Assembly (NCBI GenBank): GCA_017634255.1
Contig: JAGBNT010000059.1
Span: 1-46,835, forward strand
Length of the DNA: 46,835 nucleotides
Direction of reading: 5' to 3'
Origin: Lachnospiraceae bacterium
GTDB taxonomy: Bacteria > Bacillota_A > Clostridia > Lachnospirales > Lachnospiraceae
In this document: piece after piece, positions 32,118-40,985 of the stretch
Numbering within the stretch: position 1 is the stretch's first letter
How the letters are laid out: every line of letters starts with the position of its first letter
The notes under the pieces: generated by a model
Told to the model about the DNA's origin: nothing
The model's database searches: none
The model's input: the letters and a program-made list of their open reading frames with translations, nothing else
Translations under genes and position numbers: made by a program

Positions 32118-33176
32118 ATGACAAAGGAAGAGATACTTTCAATAGAGCTTGAAAAGCCGGACCCCAAGGTTGCCCTTAAGGTTCGGGATAATTGGGACAA
32201 GGTGGCAAAACCCCTTGACGGGCTTGGGAAATTCGAAAGGCTGATAGCCAGGATAGGCGCCATTACTGGAAAGAGCGAGATCGATATCTCCAAAAAAGCA
32301 GTTATCGTCATGTGTGCGGACAATGGGATCGTAGAAGAGGGAATAAGCCAGTCCGGTCAGGAAGTGACCTTTAAGGTGGCAGAAAATATCGCACACGGGA
32401 GTGCATCCGTATGCCGTATGGCAGGCTCCGCAGGAGCAGGGGTTTTGGCAGTGGACATCGGAATCAACAGCAGCGAAAAGGTGAGCGGTATTATACAGCG
32501 GCGTGTTATGAACGGCACCAGAAATTTCGTAAAAGAGCCTGCCATGAGCGAAGAGGAGGCGGCTAAGGCAATAAGCGTTGGAATTGATATGGCGAAGTCC
32601 GCCGTTAAAGAGGGATATAACCTTTTGGCAGTGGGAGAGATGGGGATAGGCAACACCACAACGGCTGGAGCTGTGGCGCTGGCACTGCTGGACGCCGAGG
32701 CAGAGGAGCTGGCTGGACGAGGTGCGGGTCTCGACGAGGTGAGACTAAAGCGCAAGAGGCGAATCATAGAGCAGGCGGTTGAGAAGTATTCTCTGAAAAC
32801 CGCCGAGCCCTTCGAGGTGCTTCGCTGTGTGGGAGGACTGGATATAGCCGGAATAGCGGGAGTCTATATAGGCAGTGCCCTGTGCCATGTACCGGTGGTC
32901 ATAGACGGAGCTATAGCGGCGGCTGCAGCTTTAATAGCGGAGAGGATGCTTCCGGGAGTAAAGGAATATATGCTGCCCTCACATGTGGGGCGCGAGAAGA
33001 TATCCTCGCTGTCAATGCGTGAGCTTGGCTTTGATTGTGTGCTGGACGCAGACCTGGCGCTGGGAGAAGGGACAGGGGCTGTGATGCTCTTCCCGCTTCT
33101 CGATATGGCTCTTGCGGTATATAATAACAGAACAACCTTCGATGATCTGAGGATGGAAGAGTATAAAAGATTTTAG
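32118..33176 (+). CDS. cobT: Nicotinate-nucleotide-dimethylbenzimidazole phosphoribosyltransferase
   Basis: CobT activates the lower ligand base to its alpha-ribotide for attachment to cobinamide-GDP. The 352-residue protein shows LDGLGKFERLIARIGAITG, VIVMCADNGIVEEGISQSGQEVT and GEMGIGNTTTAGAVALALL. It also has VIDGAIAAAAALIAERM and LGEGTGAVMLFPLLDMALAVY near the C-terminus. It follows cbiP after 26 bases. The lower base in anaerobes may be another benzimidazole or phenolic compound; the sequence does not say. Confidence 0.96.
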   Translation: MTKEEILSIELEKPDPKVALKVRDNWDKVAKPLDGLGKFERLIARIGAITGKSEIDISKKAVIVMCADNGIVEEGISQSGQEVTFKVAENIAHGSASVCRMAGSAGAGVLAVDIGINSSEKVSGIIQRRVMNGTRNFVKEPAMSEEEAAKAISVGIDMAKSAVKEGYNLLAVGEMGIGNTTTAGAVALALLDAEAEELAGRGAGLDEVRLKRKRRIIEQAVEKYSLKTAEPFEVLRCVGGLDIAGIAGVYIGSALCHVPVVIDGAIAAAAALIAERMLPGVKEYMLPSHVGREKISSLSMRELGFDCVLDADLALGEGTGAVMLFPLLDMALAVYNNRTTFDDLRMEEYKRF

Positions 33177-33178
33177 CC

Positions 33179-33817
33179 ATGATGAGTTTGATAGTGGGCG
33201 CCAGCGCTTCGGGCAAGTCGGAATTTGCAGAGGAGCGGGCGCTGGAGAGATATAACCGGCTTAAGGATTCGGTGTCTTCAGTAAGAGGCGGGATAAAGCA
33301 ATACGCTTTCAGCGGAGAGCTTATATATCTTGCAACAATGATAAACAGCGATGAAGAGACTAAAGAGCGCATCAGCTGCCATGTCAAAAGGCGGGAGAGT
33401 ATGCACTTTAATACCCTTGAAGTGCCTTATGACCTCGGGAAGATAGCGGCAGGGCTTAAGGCTAACTCCGTGTGCTTACTGGAATGTCTCTCCAATCTTC
33501 TTGCGAATGAGATGTTTTCAGATCCTGAAAGAAAGACGGACTATGGCTCTATGTCGGATAAGGTTCTGGAGGATATAAGAGCTCTTAAGAGGGGCTGTCA
33601 CGACCTCATAATCGTTTCCAACAATGTTTTTGAAGACGGGATTGAATACGACGGGGAGACCGCGGTATACATCAAATATCTGGGAGAGCTGAACCGGAAG
33701 CTTGGGGCGTTAAGCGATGAGGTCTACGAGGTTGTGGCGGGAATACCCATAAAGATAAAGGAAAGGAACTCCAGGCGGCCTGACAGCCCGGGAGCGAACA
33801 GGATCAGATGGGTCTGA
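33179..33817 (+). CDS. cobU: CobU-type adenosylcobinamide kinase/guanylyltransferase (copy 1)
   Basis: CobU phosphorylates adenosylcobinamide and then transfers GMP. This 212-residue protein has the P-loop GASASGKSEFAEERA near the N-terminus, ERISCHVKRRES containing the histidine expected to carry GMP, and LLECLSNLLANEMF. At the place of the conserved Asn-Glu-Val-Gly-x-Gly-Ile-Val-Pro motif it reads SNNVFEDGIEYDGE, a clear departure, and it is longer than the usual 180 residues. A second CobU-like protein (34576) has that motif. Start may be ATG 33179 or 33182. It overlaps cobS by 10 bases. Confidence 0.88.
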   Translation: MMSLIVGASASGKSEFAEERALERYNRLKDSVSSVRGGIKQYAFSGELIYLATMINSDEETKERISCHVKRRESMHFNTLEVPYDLGKIAAGLKANSVCLLECLSNLLANEMFSDPERKTDYGSMSDKVLEDIRALKRGCHDLIIVSNNVFEDGIEYDGETAVYIKYLGELNRKLGALSDEVYEVVAGIPIKIKERNSRRPDSPGANRIRWV

Positions 33818-34575
33818 TAAAATCATTTTTTGCGGCTTTTGCAATGTATTCCAAGATACCTGTGCCAAGAGTGGAATGGAAAAAGGAAAACATCCAGTAT
33901 GCGCTGACCTTTTTTCCGCTTATAGGCTTAATAGTGGGAGCCTTGAATCTGGTCTGGTTCAACTATTGTTTCGACAAGGTGAGCGAGACGATGCGCATAG
34001 GCGTAGCGATCATAATCCCGCTTGTAATAACCGGCGGAATACATATTGACGGCTATATGGACGTTATGGATGCCATACATTCCTACGGAGACAGGGAAAA
34101 GAAGCTTAAGATCATGAAGGACCCGCATATAGGAGCCTTTGCGGTCATAAACCTGCTGATATATTATCTGCTCTTCGCAGCAGGGTATTCGCAGATATAT
34201 AATTTCAGGATGATGGCGATAGTCAGCGCCGGCTACTATCTGTCCAGAATATTGAGCGGTATTTTCGCGGTCTCGTATAAGAGCGCAAATAAGAATGGGA
34301 TGCTGTTTGAATTTACCAGCAAGGCACGCCTCGGTGCTGTGCGCATATCCCTTGTCCTCCAGCTCATTATATGCGGGACTATGATACTCTTTTTGGATAT
34401 AATAACCGGAGGGGCGGTTCTCATCGCCAATGCCATACTTTTTGTATATGTCTATTCCCTGTGCAGCAAAGAGTTCGGAGGGATAAACGGGGACAGCTGC
34501 GGTTTCCTGTCCTCGCTGGTAGAATTGGTAACGGTGCTGATAACAGGGATGCTTGCGGTATTTCAAGGAGGCTGA
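33808..34575 (+). CDS. cobS: Adenosylcobinamide-GDP ribazoletransferase (cobalamin synthase)
   Basis: CobS is an integral membrane enzyme that joins adenosylcobinamide-GDP and alpha-ribazole (phosphate) to form the complete cobamide. The 255-residue protein has the N-terminal FAAFAMYSKIPVPRVEW, the Asp-rich metal motif GGIHIDGYMDVMDAIHSYGDREKKLKIMKDPHIGAFA, and five to six membrane helices. It overlaps cobU by 10 bases and touches the next gene. Confidence 0.95.
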   Translation: MGLIKSFFAAFAMYSKIPVPRVEWKKENIQYALTFFPLIGLIVGALNLVWFNYCFDKVSETMRIGVAIIIPLVITGGIHIDGYMDVMDAIHSYGDREKKLKIMKDPHIGAFAVINLLIYYLLFAAGYSQIYNFRMMAIVSAGYYLSRILSGIFAVSYKSANKNGMLFEFTSKARLGAVRISLVLQLIICGTMILFLDIITGGAVLIANAILFVYVYSLCSKEFGGINGDSCGFLSSLVELVTVLITGMLAVFQGG

Positions 34576-34953
34576 ATGAGACTTGTAATAGGCGGGGTTT
34601 CCCAGGGAAAACTGGATTTTGTGCTGGAGAAATACTCTCTGGAGGAAAAAGCCGTAATGGACGGCAATACTAAGGATATGGTCGATTTAAAGGACCGGGT
34701 ATTCTATGCATTTGAAACCTGGTTTAAGAGGCAGCTAAAGGGCGGAGGAGATCCCGAGGGCGCTGCTGACGCTCTGATAGAAAGCCTTCCCGAGCTTATC
34801 GTTATCTGCGATGAGGTTGGCAGCGGGATCGTGCCTGCAGAGCCCTTTGAACGTGAATACAGGGAAAGGCTCGGTAGATATCTGATAAAGCTGGCAAAGA
34901 GAGCCCAAAGCGTGGAGAGGGTGTTCTGCGGGATAGGACAGAGGATAAAATGA
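34576..34953 (+). CDS. Short CobU-like protein (copy 2)
   Basis: This 125-residue protein resembles CobU but is about two thirds of its length. It starts RLVIGGVSQGKLDFV, a P-loop-like sequence in which the usual Ser-Gly-Lys-Ser is Gln-Gly-Lys-Leu. It ends with the well-kept CobU segment VICDEVGSGIVPAEPFEREYRERLGR and a terminal VERVFCGIGQRIK. The central histidine region of CobU is missing. It follows cobS with no gap and has GGAGG upstream. It may complement copy 1, act as a separate cobinamide kinase, or be a non-enzymatic partner; none of this is proven. Confidence 0.8.
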   Translation: MRLVIGGVSQGKLDFVLEKYSLEEKAVMDGNTKDMVDLKDRVFYAFETWFKRQLKGGGDPEGAADALIESLPELIVICDEVGSGIVPAEPFEREYRERLGRYLIKLAKRAQSVERVFCGIGQRIK

Positions 34954-35936
34954 TACTGTGTCATGCCCTTGCTTTTTTCATAGGCTTTATTCTGGATCTT
35001 ATACTCGGAGATCCGTCCTCGATACCCCATCCGGTACGCTTTATCGGCAAGCTGATAGAGTATCTTGATAAAAAACTCCACCTTGAGGGAAGCGGAGATT
35101 ATGTTAACAGGAAAAATGCGGTAAGAGGAACGTTTCTTGAGATAATTGTAGTTTTAGTAACGGATGGAATTTATTTTGCCCTCTTTGCATTTTCGTATTA
35201 TGTAAATCGAATAGCGGGAGTTATTATTGAGGCGCTCCTTTCCTGGCAGCTCCTGGCTGTAAAGAGTCTCAACGTCGAGAGCATGAAGGTATATGAAGCC
35301 CTTGAAAAAGATGATATCCCCGGAGCCCGAAGGGCTGTGTCCATGCTGGTCGCCAGGGATACGGAGTCTCTGGACAAGGCTGCGGTAATAAGGGCGGCAG
35401 TCGAGACCGTATCGGAGAATACCTGTGACGGAGTCATAGCTCCCCTGCTGTACCTGGCACTGGGGGGACCGGTGCTCGGGGCGGTCTATAAGGCGGTAAA
35501 TACCGCAGATTCAATGATAGGATATAAAAACGAACGTTATTTATATTTCGGCCGTACTGCCGCAAGAGTTGACGATGTGCTGAATTTCCTGCCTGCCAGG
35601 CTTGCAGCTGGGGTCATGCTCCTTGCCGCCAGAATACTTGTGCTAGATACGGCAAACGCAGCAAGGATATATAAAAGGGATGCACTAAAGACTGCGAGCC
35701 CCAATGCCGGACAGACAGAGGCAGTCTGTGCCGGAGCGCTGGACATAGCCCTGGGAGGGGATGCGGTTTATTTTGGGAAAAATGTACACAAGGCAGTTAT
35801 AGGAGACCCTGTAAGAGGGGCTGAAAACGAGGATATAAAGACAGCCAACGAGCTCATGATATGCACCGGAGTTATCTGCGCTATGGCGTTCTTCCTTGTG
35901 CTGTCGGTCATAGCGGCGGTAGTGATATGGATATGA
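34950..35936 (+). CDS. cbiB: Adenosylcobinamide-phosphate synthase
   Basis: CbiB attaches (R)-1-amino-2-propanol (phosphate) to adenosylcobyric acid. It is a membrane protein of 328 residues with the start motif FILDLILGDPSSIPHPVRFIGKLI, several membrane helices, LVARDTESLDKAAVIRAAVETVSENTCDGVIAPLLYLALGG, and YKAVNTADSMIGYKNERY. The ATG overlaps the previous stop as ATGA. Its stop overlaps the ATG of cobD in the same way. Confidence 0.95.
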   Translation: MILCHALAFFIGFILDLILGDPSSIPHPVRFIGKLIEYLDKKLHLEGSGDYVNRKNAVRGTFLEIIVVLVTDGIYFALFAFSYYVNRIAGVIIEALLSWQLLAVKSLNVESMKVYEALEKDDIPGARRAVSMLVARDTESLDKAAVIRAAVETVSENTCDGVIAPLLYLALGGPVLGAVYKAVNTADSMIGYKNERYLYFGRTAARVDDVLNFLPARLAAGVMLLAARILVLDTANAARIYKRDALKTASPNAGQTEAVCAGALDIALGGDAVYFGKNVHKAVIGDPVRGAENEDIKTANELMICTGVICAMAFFLVLSVIAAVVIWI

Positions 35937-37030
35937 AAGGATCAGAGTCTTCATCAAAAAAGAAAAGCTCCACCCATGGCGGAGATATTTATAATAACAA
36001 AGTCAAATATGATTTTTCGGTAAACCTAAACCCTCTCGGAGTCCCGGACAGCGTAAGGGAGGCGGTCAGCAAATCGGTTGACATAATAGAAAAATATCCC
36101 GATATAAATAATGAGAGCTTAAAGAGGGCAGTCTGCGGATATTTCGCGGTGAAATACGAGTGTACAGCAGTGGGTAACGGGGCTTCGGAGCTTATAATGG
36201 CGGCGTTTAACGCGATCAAACCATCGGTGCTGATAACCCCCGCACCGGATTTTTCAGGCTATATGAGAGCGGCGGCTTCGGTGGGCTGCAGGGTTCAATT
36301 TGTTAACATAATTCGGGAAAGCGGCGTCCTCTTATCTGACGAGGAAGCGGTTGGATTGCTGAAAAACAAGCTGGATGAGGTGGCTTTAGGCGGGGATCGG
36401 AGGGGAATGGTCGTTTTGAGCAATCCCAACAATCCCACCGGAGCCCTGACAGACAGGGCGCTTCTTGCCGGACTGGCTGAAAAATGCCGGGAAAAGGGCT
36501 TTATCCTCGGAATAGATGAAAGCTTTATGCCCTTTGTAAAAGACAGGGATATTCAGAGCATGAAGGACCGGATAGAGGAGGGCTCTCTTGTGGTATTCAG
36601 GTCATGCACCAAGATCTTTTCAATGCCGGGAGTACGGCTTGGGGTCCTTCTTGCAGCTAAGGATTTAATCGCTAAGGTAGAGGGAGCGCTTCCCGAGTGG
36701 AATATTTCTGCCGCTGCGTCTGCTGCAGGAGAGGCAGCGCTAAAGGAGTCGGCTTATATAGATAGGACACCCGGCTTTGTAGAGGCTCAGAGAGAATATC
36801 TTTGCGGCTGCTTTAAGACCCTTGGGCTAAGAGCCTATCCCTCCTCGGCAAATTATATCCTTGTTTACTGTGAAAAGGAGCTTTACGAGCCCCTATTACA
36901 AAGGGGCATACTCATAAGGGACTGTTCGAATTATGAAGGACTGGGACAGGGCTTTTACAGGTTCGCGGTCAGGACGCATGAGGAGAACGGGATATTGGTA
37001 GAAAAACTCAGGGAAATTCTGGAAGGCTGA
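35933..37030 (+). CDS. cobD: L-threonine-O-3-phosphate decarboxylase
   Basis: CobD is a PLP enzyme of the histidinol-phosphate aminotransferase fold that makes aminopropanol phosphate for CbiB. Starting at ATG 35933 (overlapping the cbiB stop as ATGA; ATG 35927 is an alternative) it has 365 residues. Markers are THGGDIYNN at the N-terminus, FSVNLNPLGVPDSV, VGNGASELIMA, VVLSNPNNPTGAL and the PLP lysine 227 in FRSCTKIFSMPGVRLG. Assignment to CobD rather than HisC rests on the N-terminal HGGD motif and its place beside cbiB. Confidence 0.92.
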   Translation: MKGSESSSKKKSSTHGGDIYNNKVKYDFSVNLNPLGVPDSVREAVSKSVDIIEKYPDINNESLKRAVCGYFAVKYECTAVGNGASELIMAAFNAIKPSVLITPAPDFSGYMRAAASVGCRVQFVNIIRESGVLLSDEEAVGLLKNKLDEVALGGDRRGMVVLSNPNNPTGALTDRALLAGLAEKCREKGFILGIDESFMPFVKDRDIQSMKDRIEEGSLVVFRSCTKIFSMPGVRLGVLLAAKDLIAKVEGALPEWNISAAASAAGEAALKESAYIDRTPGFVEAQREYLCGCFKTLGLRAYPSSANYILVYCEKELYEPLLQRGILIRDCSNYEGLGQGFYRFAVRTHEENGILVEKLREILEG

Positions 37031-37037
37031 AGGATTT

Positions 37038-37673
37038 ATGGAAATGGAATACGTACGTCCCCGGGATATAGAAAAGCGCAGCTTTGAGATCATAGCAGGG
37101 GAGTTAAAATCAAAAAATATAATGCTGCCTGAGGAGGAGCTGCCCGTAATAATGCGGGTGATACATACGACAGCGGACATTGACTATGCTGAAACGCTCA
37201 AGTTTTCGGTAGGAGCCGTTAAAAGGGCAGGAGAGCTCCTAAGGCAGGGAGCACATATTGTAACTGATACGAATATGGCTCTTTCAGGGATTAACAAAAA
37301 GTCCCTTTCTCTCTTCGGAGGAGAGGCACATTGCTTTATGGCAGATGAGGATGTGGCTTTGGAGGCGAAGGAGAGGGAGGTCACGCGAGCCCATGTAAGT
37401 ATGGAGAGGGCATCCGCCCTTGGGGTAAAGACCATATTTGCCATAGGAAACGCGCCCACGGCTCTGATAGCCCTGGATGAGCTGTATAAAAAGGGGGGCT
37501 TTAAGCCAGACTTTGTTATAGGTGTTCCCGTGGGCTTTGTAAATGTTGAGGCGGCAAAGGAGCTTATAATTGGCAGCGACATGGACTATATAGTAAACAG
37601 GGGAAGAAAGGGCGGCAGCAACGTGGCGGCTGCGATAGTAAATGCCCTGATGTATATGAACGGGGGACGCTGA
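37038..37673 (+). CDS. cbiC: Cobalt-precorrin-8 methylmutase
   Basis: CbiC moves a methyl group from C11 to C12, giving cobyrinic acid. The 211-residue protein has the conserved catalytic histidine 43 in MRVIHTTADIDY, TDTNMALSGINK, AIGNAPTALIALDEL and the C-terminal FVIGVPVGFVNVEAAKELI and NRGRKGGSNVAAAIVNAL. Length agrees with the family. The stop overlaps the ATG of cbiD by one base (TGATG). Confidence 0.95.
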   Translation: MEMEYVRPRDIEKRSFEIIAGELKSKNIMLPEEELPVIMRVIHTTADIDYAETLKFSVGAVKRAGELLRQGAHIVTDTNMALSGINKKSLSLFGGEAHCFMADEDVALEAKEREVTRAHVSMERASALGVKTIFAIGNAPTALIALDELYKKGGFKPDFVIGVPVGFVNVEAAKELIIGSDMDYIVNRGRKGGSNVAAAIVNALMYMNGGR

Positions 37674-39019
37674 TGGAAAGGAAAAAAGCAGCGGATAAGC
37701 CCATGAAAAAGGGCTTTACCACCGGAAGCTGCGCTGCTGCGGCATCGGCGGCGGCAGCCAGGATGCTGTTTACCGGAGAAGAGATCAGTTCCATAAGCAT
37801 AGAGACACCGGCAGGCGAGATTTTTACCCCTCAAATAAATTATGTCAACTTAAGGAAAGAGTGTTTCGCGTCCTGCGCCGTACTCAAGGACGGAGGCGAT
37901 GATCCCGATGTTACAACGGGTTTGTATATTTTTTCCAGAGTCAGTATAGAGGGAGAGGGAGTTGAAGAAGAAAATGGTGTTATGTCAACTCAAGTCCCTG
38001 GAGAAAATGACCCTGGAATTATGTCAACCATAAAAGAGGGTCGAAGGCTGGAAGCGGAACCCGAACTTATGTCAACTAGTGTCGAAAAAACCCAGAAAAA
38101 CCGCGGCTTGAAGCCGGATTTAATTATGTCAACTAACCTCGATACAGCTCATGCGAATGAGGGAATAAGAGTGGTTATAGACGGAGGAGAAGGTATAGGC
38201 AGGGTCACAAGACCGGGGCTCGACAGGAGGGTGGGAGAGGCTGCCATAAATTCCGTCCCGAGGGGGATGATAGAGGAGGCAGTGCGCCTGGAGGCTCTTA
38301 AGGCAGGCTTTAAGGGGCTTATAAAGGTCATGATCTCCGCTCCGGGGGGAGAAAGGGTTGCGGAAAAGACCTTTAATCCAAGACTCGGAATAGTGGGAGG
38401 TATATCGATCTTAGGTACCAGCGGAGTGGAAAATCCCATGAGTATGCAGGCTATAATCGACACTATAGAGGTGGAGATGAGGGTGCATAAGGCCGCCGGA
38501 GAGGAGGTTATCGCAGTCACTCCGGGAAATTACGGTCAGGAATATATGCTTAAGGAATACGGCTACGATCTGGAAATGAGCGTTAAATGCTCCAACTTTA
38601 TAGGAAATGCCATTGAGCTGGCATCAAAGCTCGGCTTTAAAGCCATGCTCCTAACCGGACATATAGGTAAGCTTATAAAGCTTGCGGGAGGGATAACAAA
38701 TACTCATTCCCTTTACGGGGACTGCCGGATGGAGCTTTTATGCGCAGCTGCCCTTAGAGCCGGATGCAGCGCTGATACGGCAAGAGCTGTGCTCCAAAGC
38801 ATATCCACGGATGAGGCGTTAAGGCATATTAAGGGGGCAGGTCTCATTGAGAGGACCATGGAAAACGTCCTCGAAAGGGTCATGGACACGCTAAGAAACA
38901 AGGCTAAAGGTGATATGGAAATGGAATGTATCATTTATTCCAACGTTTTCGGTCGTCTCGCACATAGCAGCGGGGCAGCCGGATTATTGGACAGTATACG
39001 CCGGCAGGGTATTTCGTAA
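37673..39019 (+). CDS. cbiD: Cobalt-precorrin-5B C1-methyltransferase with in-frame repeat insertion
   Basis: CbiD methylates C1 in the anaerobic pathway. Family parts are GFTTGSCAAAASAAAARMLFTG, LKDGGDDPDVTTGLYIFSRV, then, after the insertion, IDGGEGIGRVTRPGLDRRVGEAAINSVPRGMI and LLTGHIGKLIKLAGGITNTHS. The protein has 448 residues, about 65-80 more than usual. The extra residues (about 95-162) fall between ...SRVSI and VVIDGGEG, where the normal protein has a short surface link. They contain Met-Ser-Thr at residues 104, 117, 133 and 152, all from the DNA word TTATGTCAAC(T/C). The frame is open, and the flanking family motifs appear complete, so the enzyme is probably functional. Confidence 0.93.
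   Translation: MERKKAADKPMKKGFTTGSCAAAASAAAARMLFTGEEISSISIETPAGEIFTPQINYVNLRKECFASCAVLKDGGDDPDVTTGLYIFSRVSIEGEGVEEENGVMSTQVPGENDPGIMSTIKEGRRLEAEPELMSTSVEKTQKNRGLKPDLIMSTNLDTAHANEGIRVVIDGGEGIGRVTRPGLDRRVGEAAINSVPRGMIEEAVRLEALKAGFKGLIKVMISAPGGERVAEKTFNPRLGIVGGISILGTSGVENPMSMQAIIDTIEVEMRVHKAAGEEVIAVTPGNYGQEYMLKEYGYDLEMSVKCSNFIGNAIELASKLGFKAMLLTGHIGKLIKLAGGITNTHSLYGDCRMELLCAAALRAGCSADTARAVLQSISTDEALRHIKGAGLIERTMENVLERVMDTLRNKAKGDMEMECIIYSNVFGRLAHSSGAAGLLDSIRRQGIS
37980..38134 (+). repeat. Four TTATGTCAAC(T/C) repeats inside cbiD
   Basis: Copies are at 37980-37990, 38019-38029 (ending C), 38067-38077 and 38124-38134. Spacings are 39, 48 and 57 bases, all multiples of three, so each copy is read as x-Met-Ser-Thr. 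A fifth copy, TTATGTCAACT at 37840-37850, lies upstream in the conserved part of the gene and is read in a different frame (Tyr-Val-Asn). The word differs from the galT-galE repeat TTATGTAAACT at one base, and the first spacing (39) equals the period there. The word GGAGA(A/T)(G)AAATG also follows the first copy in both arrays. Confidence 0.85.
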
Positions 39020-39082
39020 GCCGGTAAAATTAAGCTGTATTAGGAAGCGGTCAGGAGAGGGAAGATAAGGAGGCAGGGTCTT

Positions 39083-39874
39083 ATGGTATATTTTGTCGGA
39101 GCTGGAAGCGGAGCAGTAGATCTTATAACCGTCAGGGGAGCAGAGCTTCTTGGCAGGGCGGATATTATAATCTATGCAGGCTCCCTTGTAAATCCGGAGC
39201 TTTTGGATAAGTACGCCACTAAGAAGGCGGAAAGGTACGACAGCGCTTATCTGACGCTGGAAGAGGTGATAGAGCTTATTAAGAAGGGGGAAAGCAGGAA
39301 GCTAACAACAGTCCGGCTGCATACGGGAGAGCCCTCGCTTTACGGAGCGGTCCGTGAGCAGATGGACGAGCTGGACAGGCTGGGTATAGGATATGAGAGC
39401 TGCCCTGGGGTTACGGCATGCTTTGCGGCAGCTGCTTCGCTAAATATGGAATACACCCTGCCCGAGGTTTCCCAAAGCCTGATAATCACCAGGATGGAGG
39501 GAAGAACTCCGGTTCCGGCCAGGGAGAGTATCGAAAGCCTGTCGGCGCATAAGGCTTCAATGGCGATATATCTAAGCTCGGGGATGTTAGGAGAGCTGTC
39601 GGAGAGGCTGGTTTCTGGAGGCTACAGCGCCGATACACCGGCTGCAGTGGTCTACAGAGCCTCCTGGGAGGATGAGAAGCGAATTGTCTGTACGGTGGGT
39701 ACAATGGCGGCGGAGGCAAAAAAGAGCAATATAAACCGTCAGGCGGTGGTGCTGGTCGGCGATGCCGTAGCTCATTCCTTTTATGAGCGCTCCAGGCTCT
39801 ACGCCCCGGACTTTGAAACCGGATACAGAAAGGCAGGCAGCGTACCCGGACAGCCTGACTCAGGAAGCAGATGA
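39083..39874 (+). CDS. cbiF: Cobalt-precorrin-4 C11-methyltransferase
   Basis: CbiF is a SAM-dependent tetrapyrrole methylase acting at C11. The 263-residue protein has VYFVGAGSGAVDLITVRGAELLGRADIIIYAGSLVNPELL at the N-terminus, RLHTGEPSLYGAVREQMDEL (the conserved GDPxxYG-like loop, here GEPSLYG as in CobM/CbiF) and CPGVTACFAAAASLNMEYTLP. AAGGAGG precedes the ATG. It ends in ATGA shared with cbiG. Confidence 0.95.
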   Translation: MVYFVGAGSGAVDLITVRGAELLGRADIIIYAGSLVNPELLDKYATKKAERYDSAYLTLEEVIELIKKGESRKLTTVRLHTGEPSLYGAVREQMDELDRLGIGYESCPGVTACFAAAASLNMEYTLPEVSQSLIITRMEGRTPVPARESIESLSAHKASMAIYLSSGMLGELSERLVSGGYSADTPAAVVYRASWEDEKRIVCTVGTMAAEAKKSNINRQAVVLVGDAVAHSFYERSRLYAPDFETGYRKAGSVPGQPDSGSR

Positions 39875-40902
39875 GGATCGATATTATAAGCTTTACCTTA
39901 GGGGGAGCAAAGCTTTCCATAAGGCTTGCGAAGGTGCTGGGAGAGGAGACCGGGCTTTATTACAAGGGCTCGGCAGAGACAGGGGACTATAAGATAACGC
40001 GTGTTTTAGAAACCTTGGGCGACTGGACTAAAAAGCGCTTTGAGGAGCATGTACCGATCGTCTTTATAGGGGCGCTGGGTATTGCCGTCCGCTCTATTGC
40101 TCCCTTTATTGAAGATAAGCTTAAGGATATACCGGTTGTCTGCGTGGATGAGGCAGGGAGGTTTTCCATACCTGTGCTGTCCTCCCATTACGGAGGAGGA
40201 CTGTATATAGCAAAGAGGATAGCTGAGGGTATCGGGGCTCAATGTGTTATGACGACAGCCACCGATATAAACGGTCGCTTCGCGGTAGATGTCTTTGCGG
40301 CAAAAAATAATCTCATACCTGCAAATAAGGAGGGGATAAAGGCAATCTCGTCAAGAATCCTTGCAGGGCAGACCGTAAGTATATTTTTTGAAAACCTGAA
40401 AACGGATGGGGAGCTGCCGGAGGAATTAAGGCTGGCGGAAAATGCCGACATGGCAGATATTGTGGTTTCAAATCGTACACCTACTAGAAGATGTAGTCTG
40501 CAACTTATTCCCTTAAATCTGCACCTGGGAGTAGGATGTAAAAAGGGGAAGAGCTCTGATGAGATTTTAAGAGCCGTAAGAAGTGTATTATCCTCGGAGG
40601 GCTATTCGATATATGCCCTGCAGGATATCTCCAGCATAGATATAAAAAAAGATGAAAAGGGGCTTGCGGATGCCGCGGCTGCTCTGGGAGTGCAGTTTTT
40701 AACCTATACCTCAAAGGAGCTTGGGAGTCTTGAGGGAGACTATTGCGCCTCGGCTTTCGTAAAGGAAATAACAGGAGTGGACAACGTATGTGAGCGCTCT
40801 GCAGTCTTGAGCTCAGGGCAGGGAAGCCTGGTCATTGGGAAGAGATCCTTGGACGGAGTGACTGTTGCCGCTGCAGTGAGCGAATACAGGATAAGCTTTT
40901 GA
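39871..40902 (+). CDS. cbiG: Cobalt-precorrin-5A hydrolase
   Basis: CbiG opens the delta-lactone of cobalt-precorrin-5A and releases acetaldehyde, a hallmark of the anaerobic route. The 343-residue protein has FIGALGIAVRSIAPFIEDKLKDIPVVCVDEAGRFSIPVLSSHYGG (N-terminal domain). The C-terminal domain follows with LHLGVGCKKGKSSDEILRAV and ALQDISSIDIKKDEKGLADAAAALG. The start overlaps cbiF by four bases. An 83-base gap without visible signals precedes cbiH. Confidence 0.95.
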   Translation: MRIDIISFTLGGAKLSIRLAKVLGEETGLYYKGSAETGDYKITRVLETLGDWTKKRFEEHVPIVFIGALGIAVRSIAPFIEDKLKDIPVVCVDEAGRFSIPVLSSHYGGGLYIAKRIAEGIGAQCVMTTATDINGRFAVDVFAAKNNLIPANKEGIKAISSRILAGQTVSIFFENLKTDGELPEELRLAENADMADIVVSNRTPTRRCSLQLIPLNLHLGVGCKKGKSSDEILRAVRSVLSSEGYSIYALQDISSIDIKKDEKGLADAAAALGVQFLTYTSKELGSLEGDYCASAFVKEITGVDNVCERSAVLSSGQGSLVIGKRSLDGVTVAAAVSEYRISF

Positions 40903-40985
40903 ATAAGATAAGTGGAAGCGTAAAATAAGCGCAGAAGAAGCGCTGTACCTTATGAAAATTTAGGACTGGCTGGAAGGAGAGGAGA

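Noticed and set aside
34371..34673. 100-codon frame overlapping cobS and the short CobU-like gene
   Set aside because: It runs through two supported genes in another frame and has no start signal.
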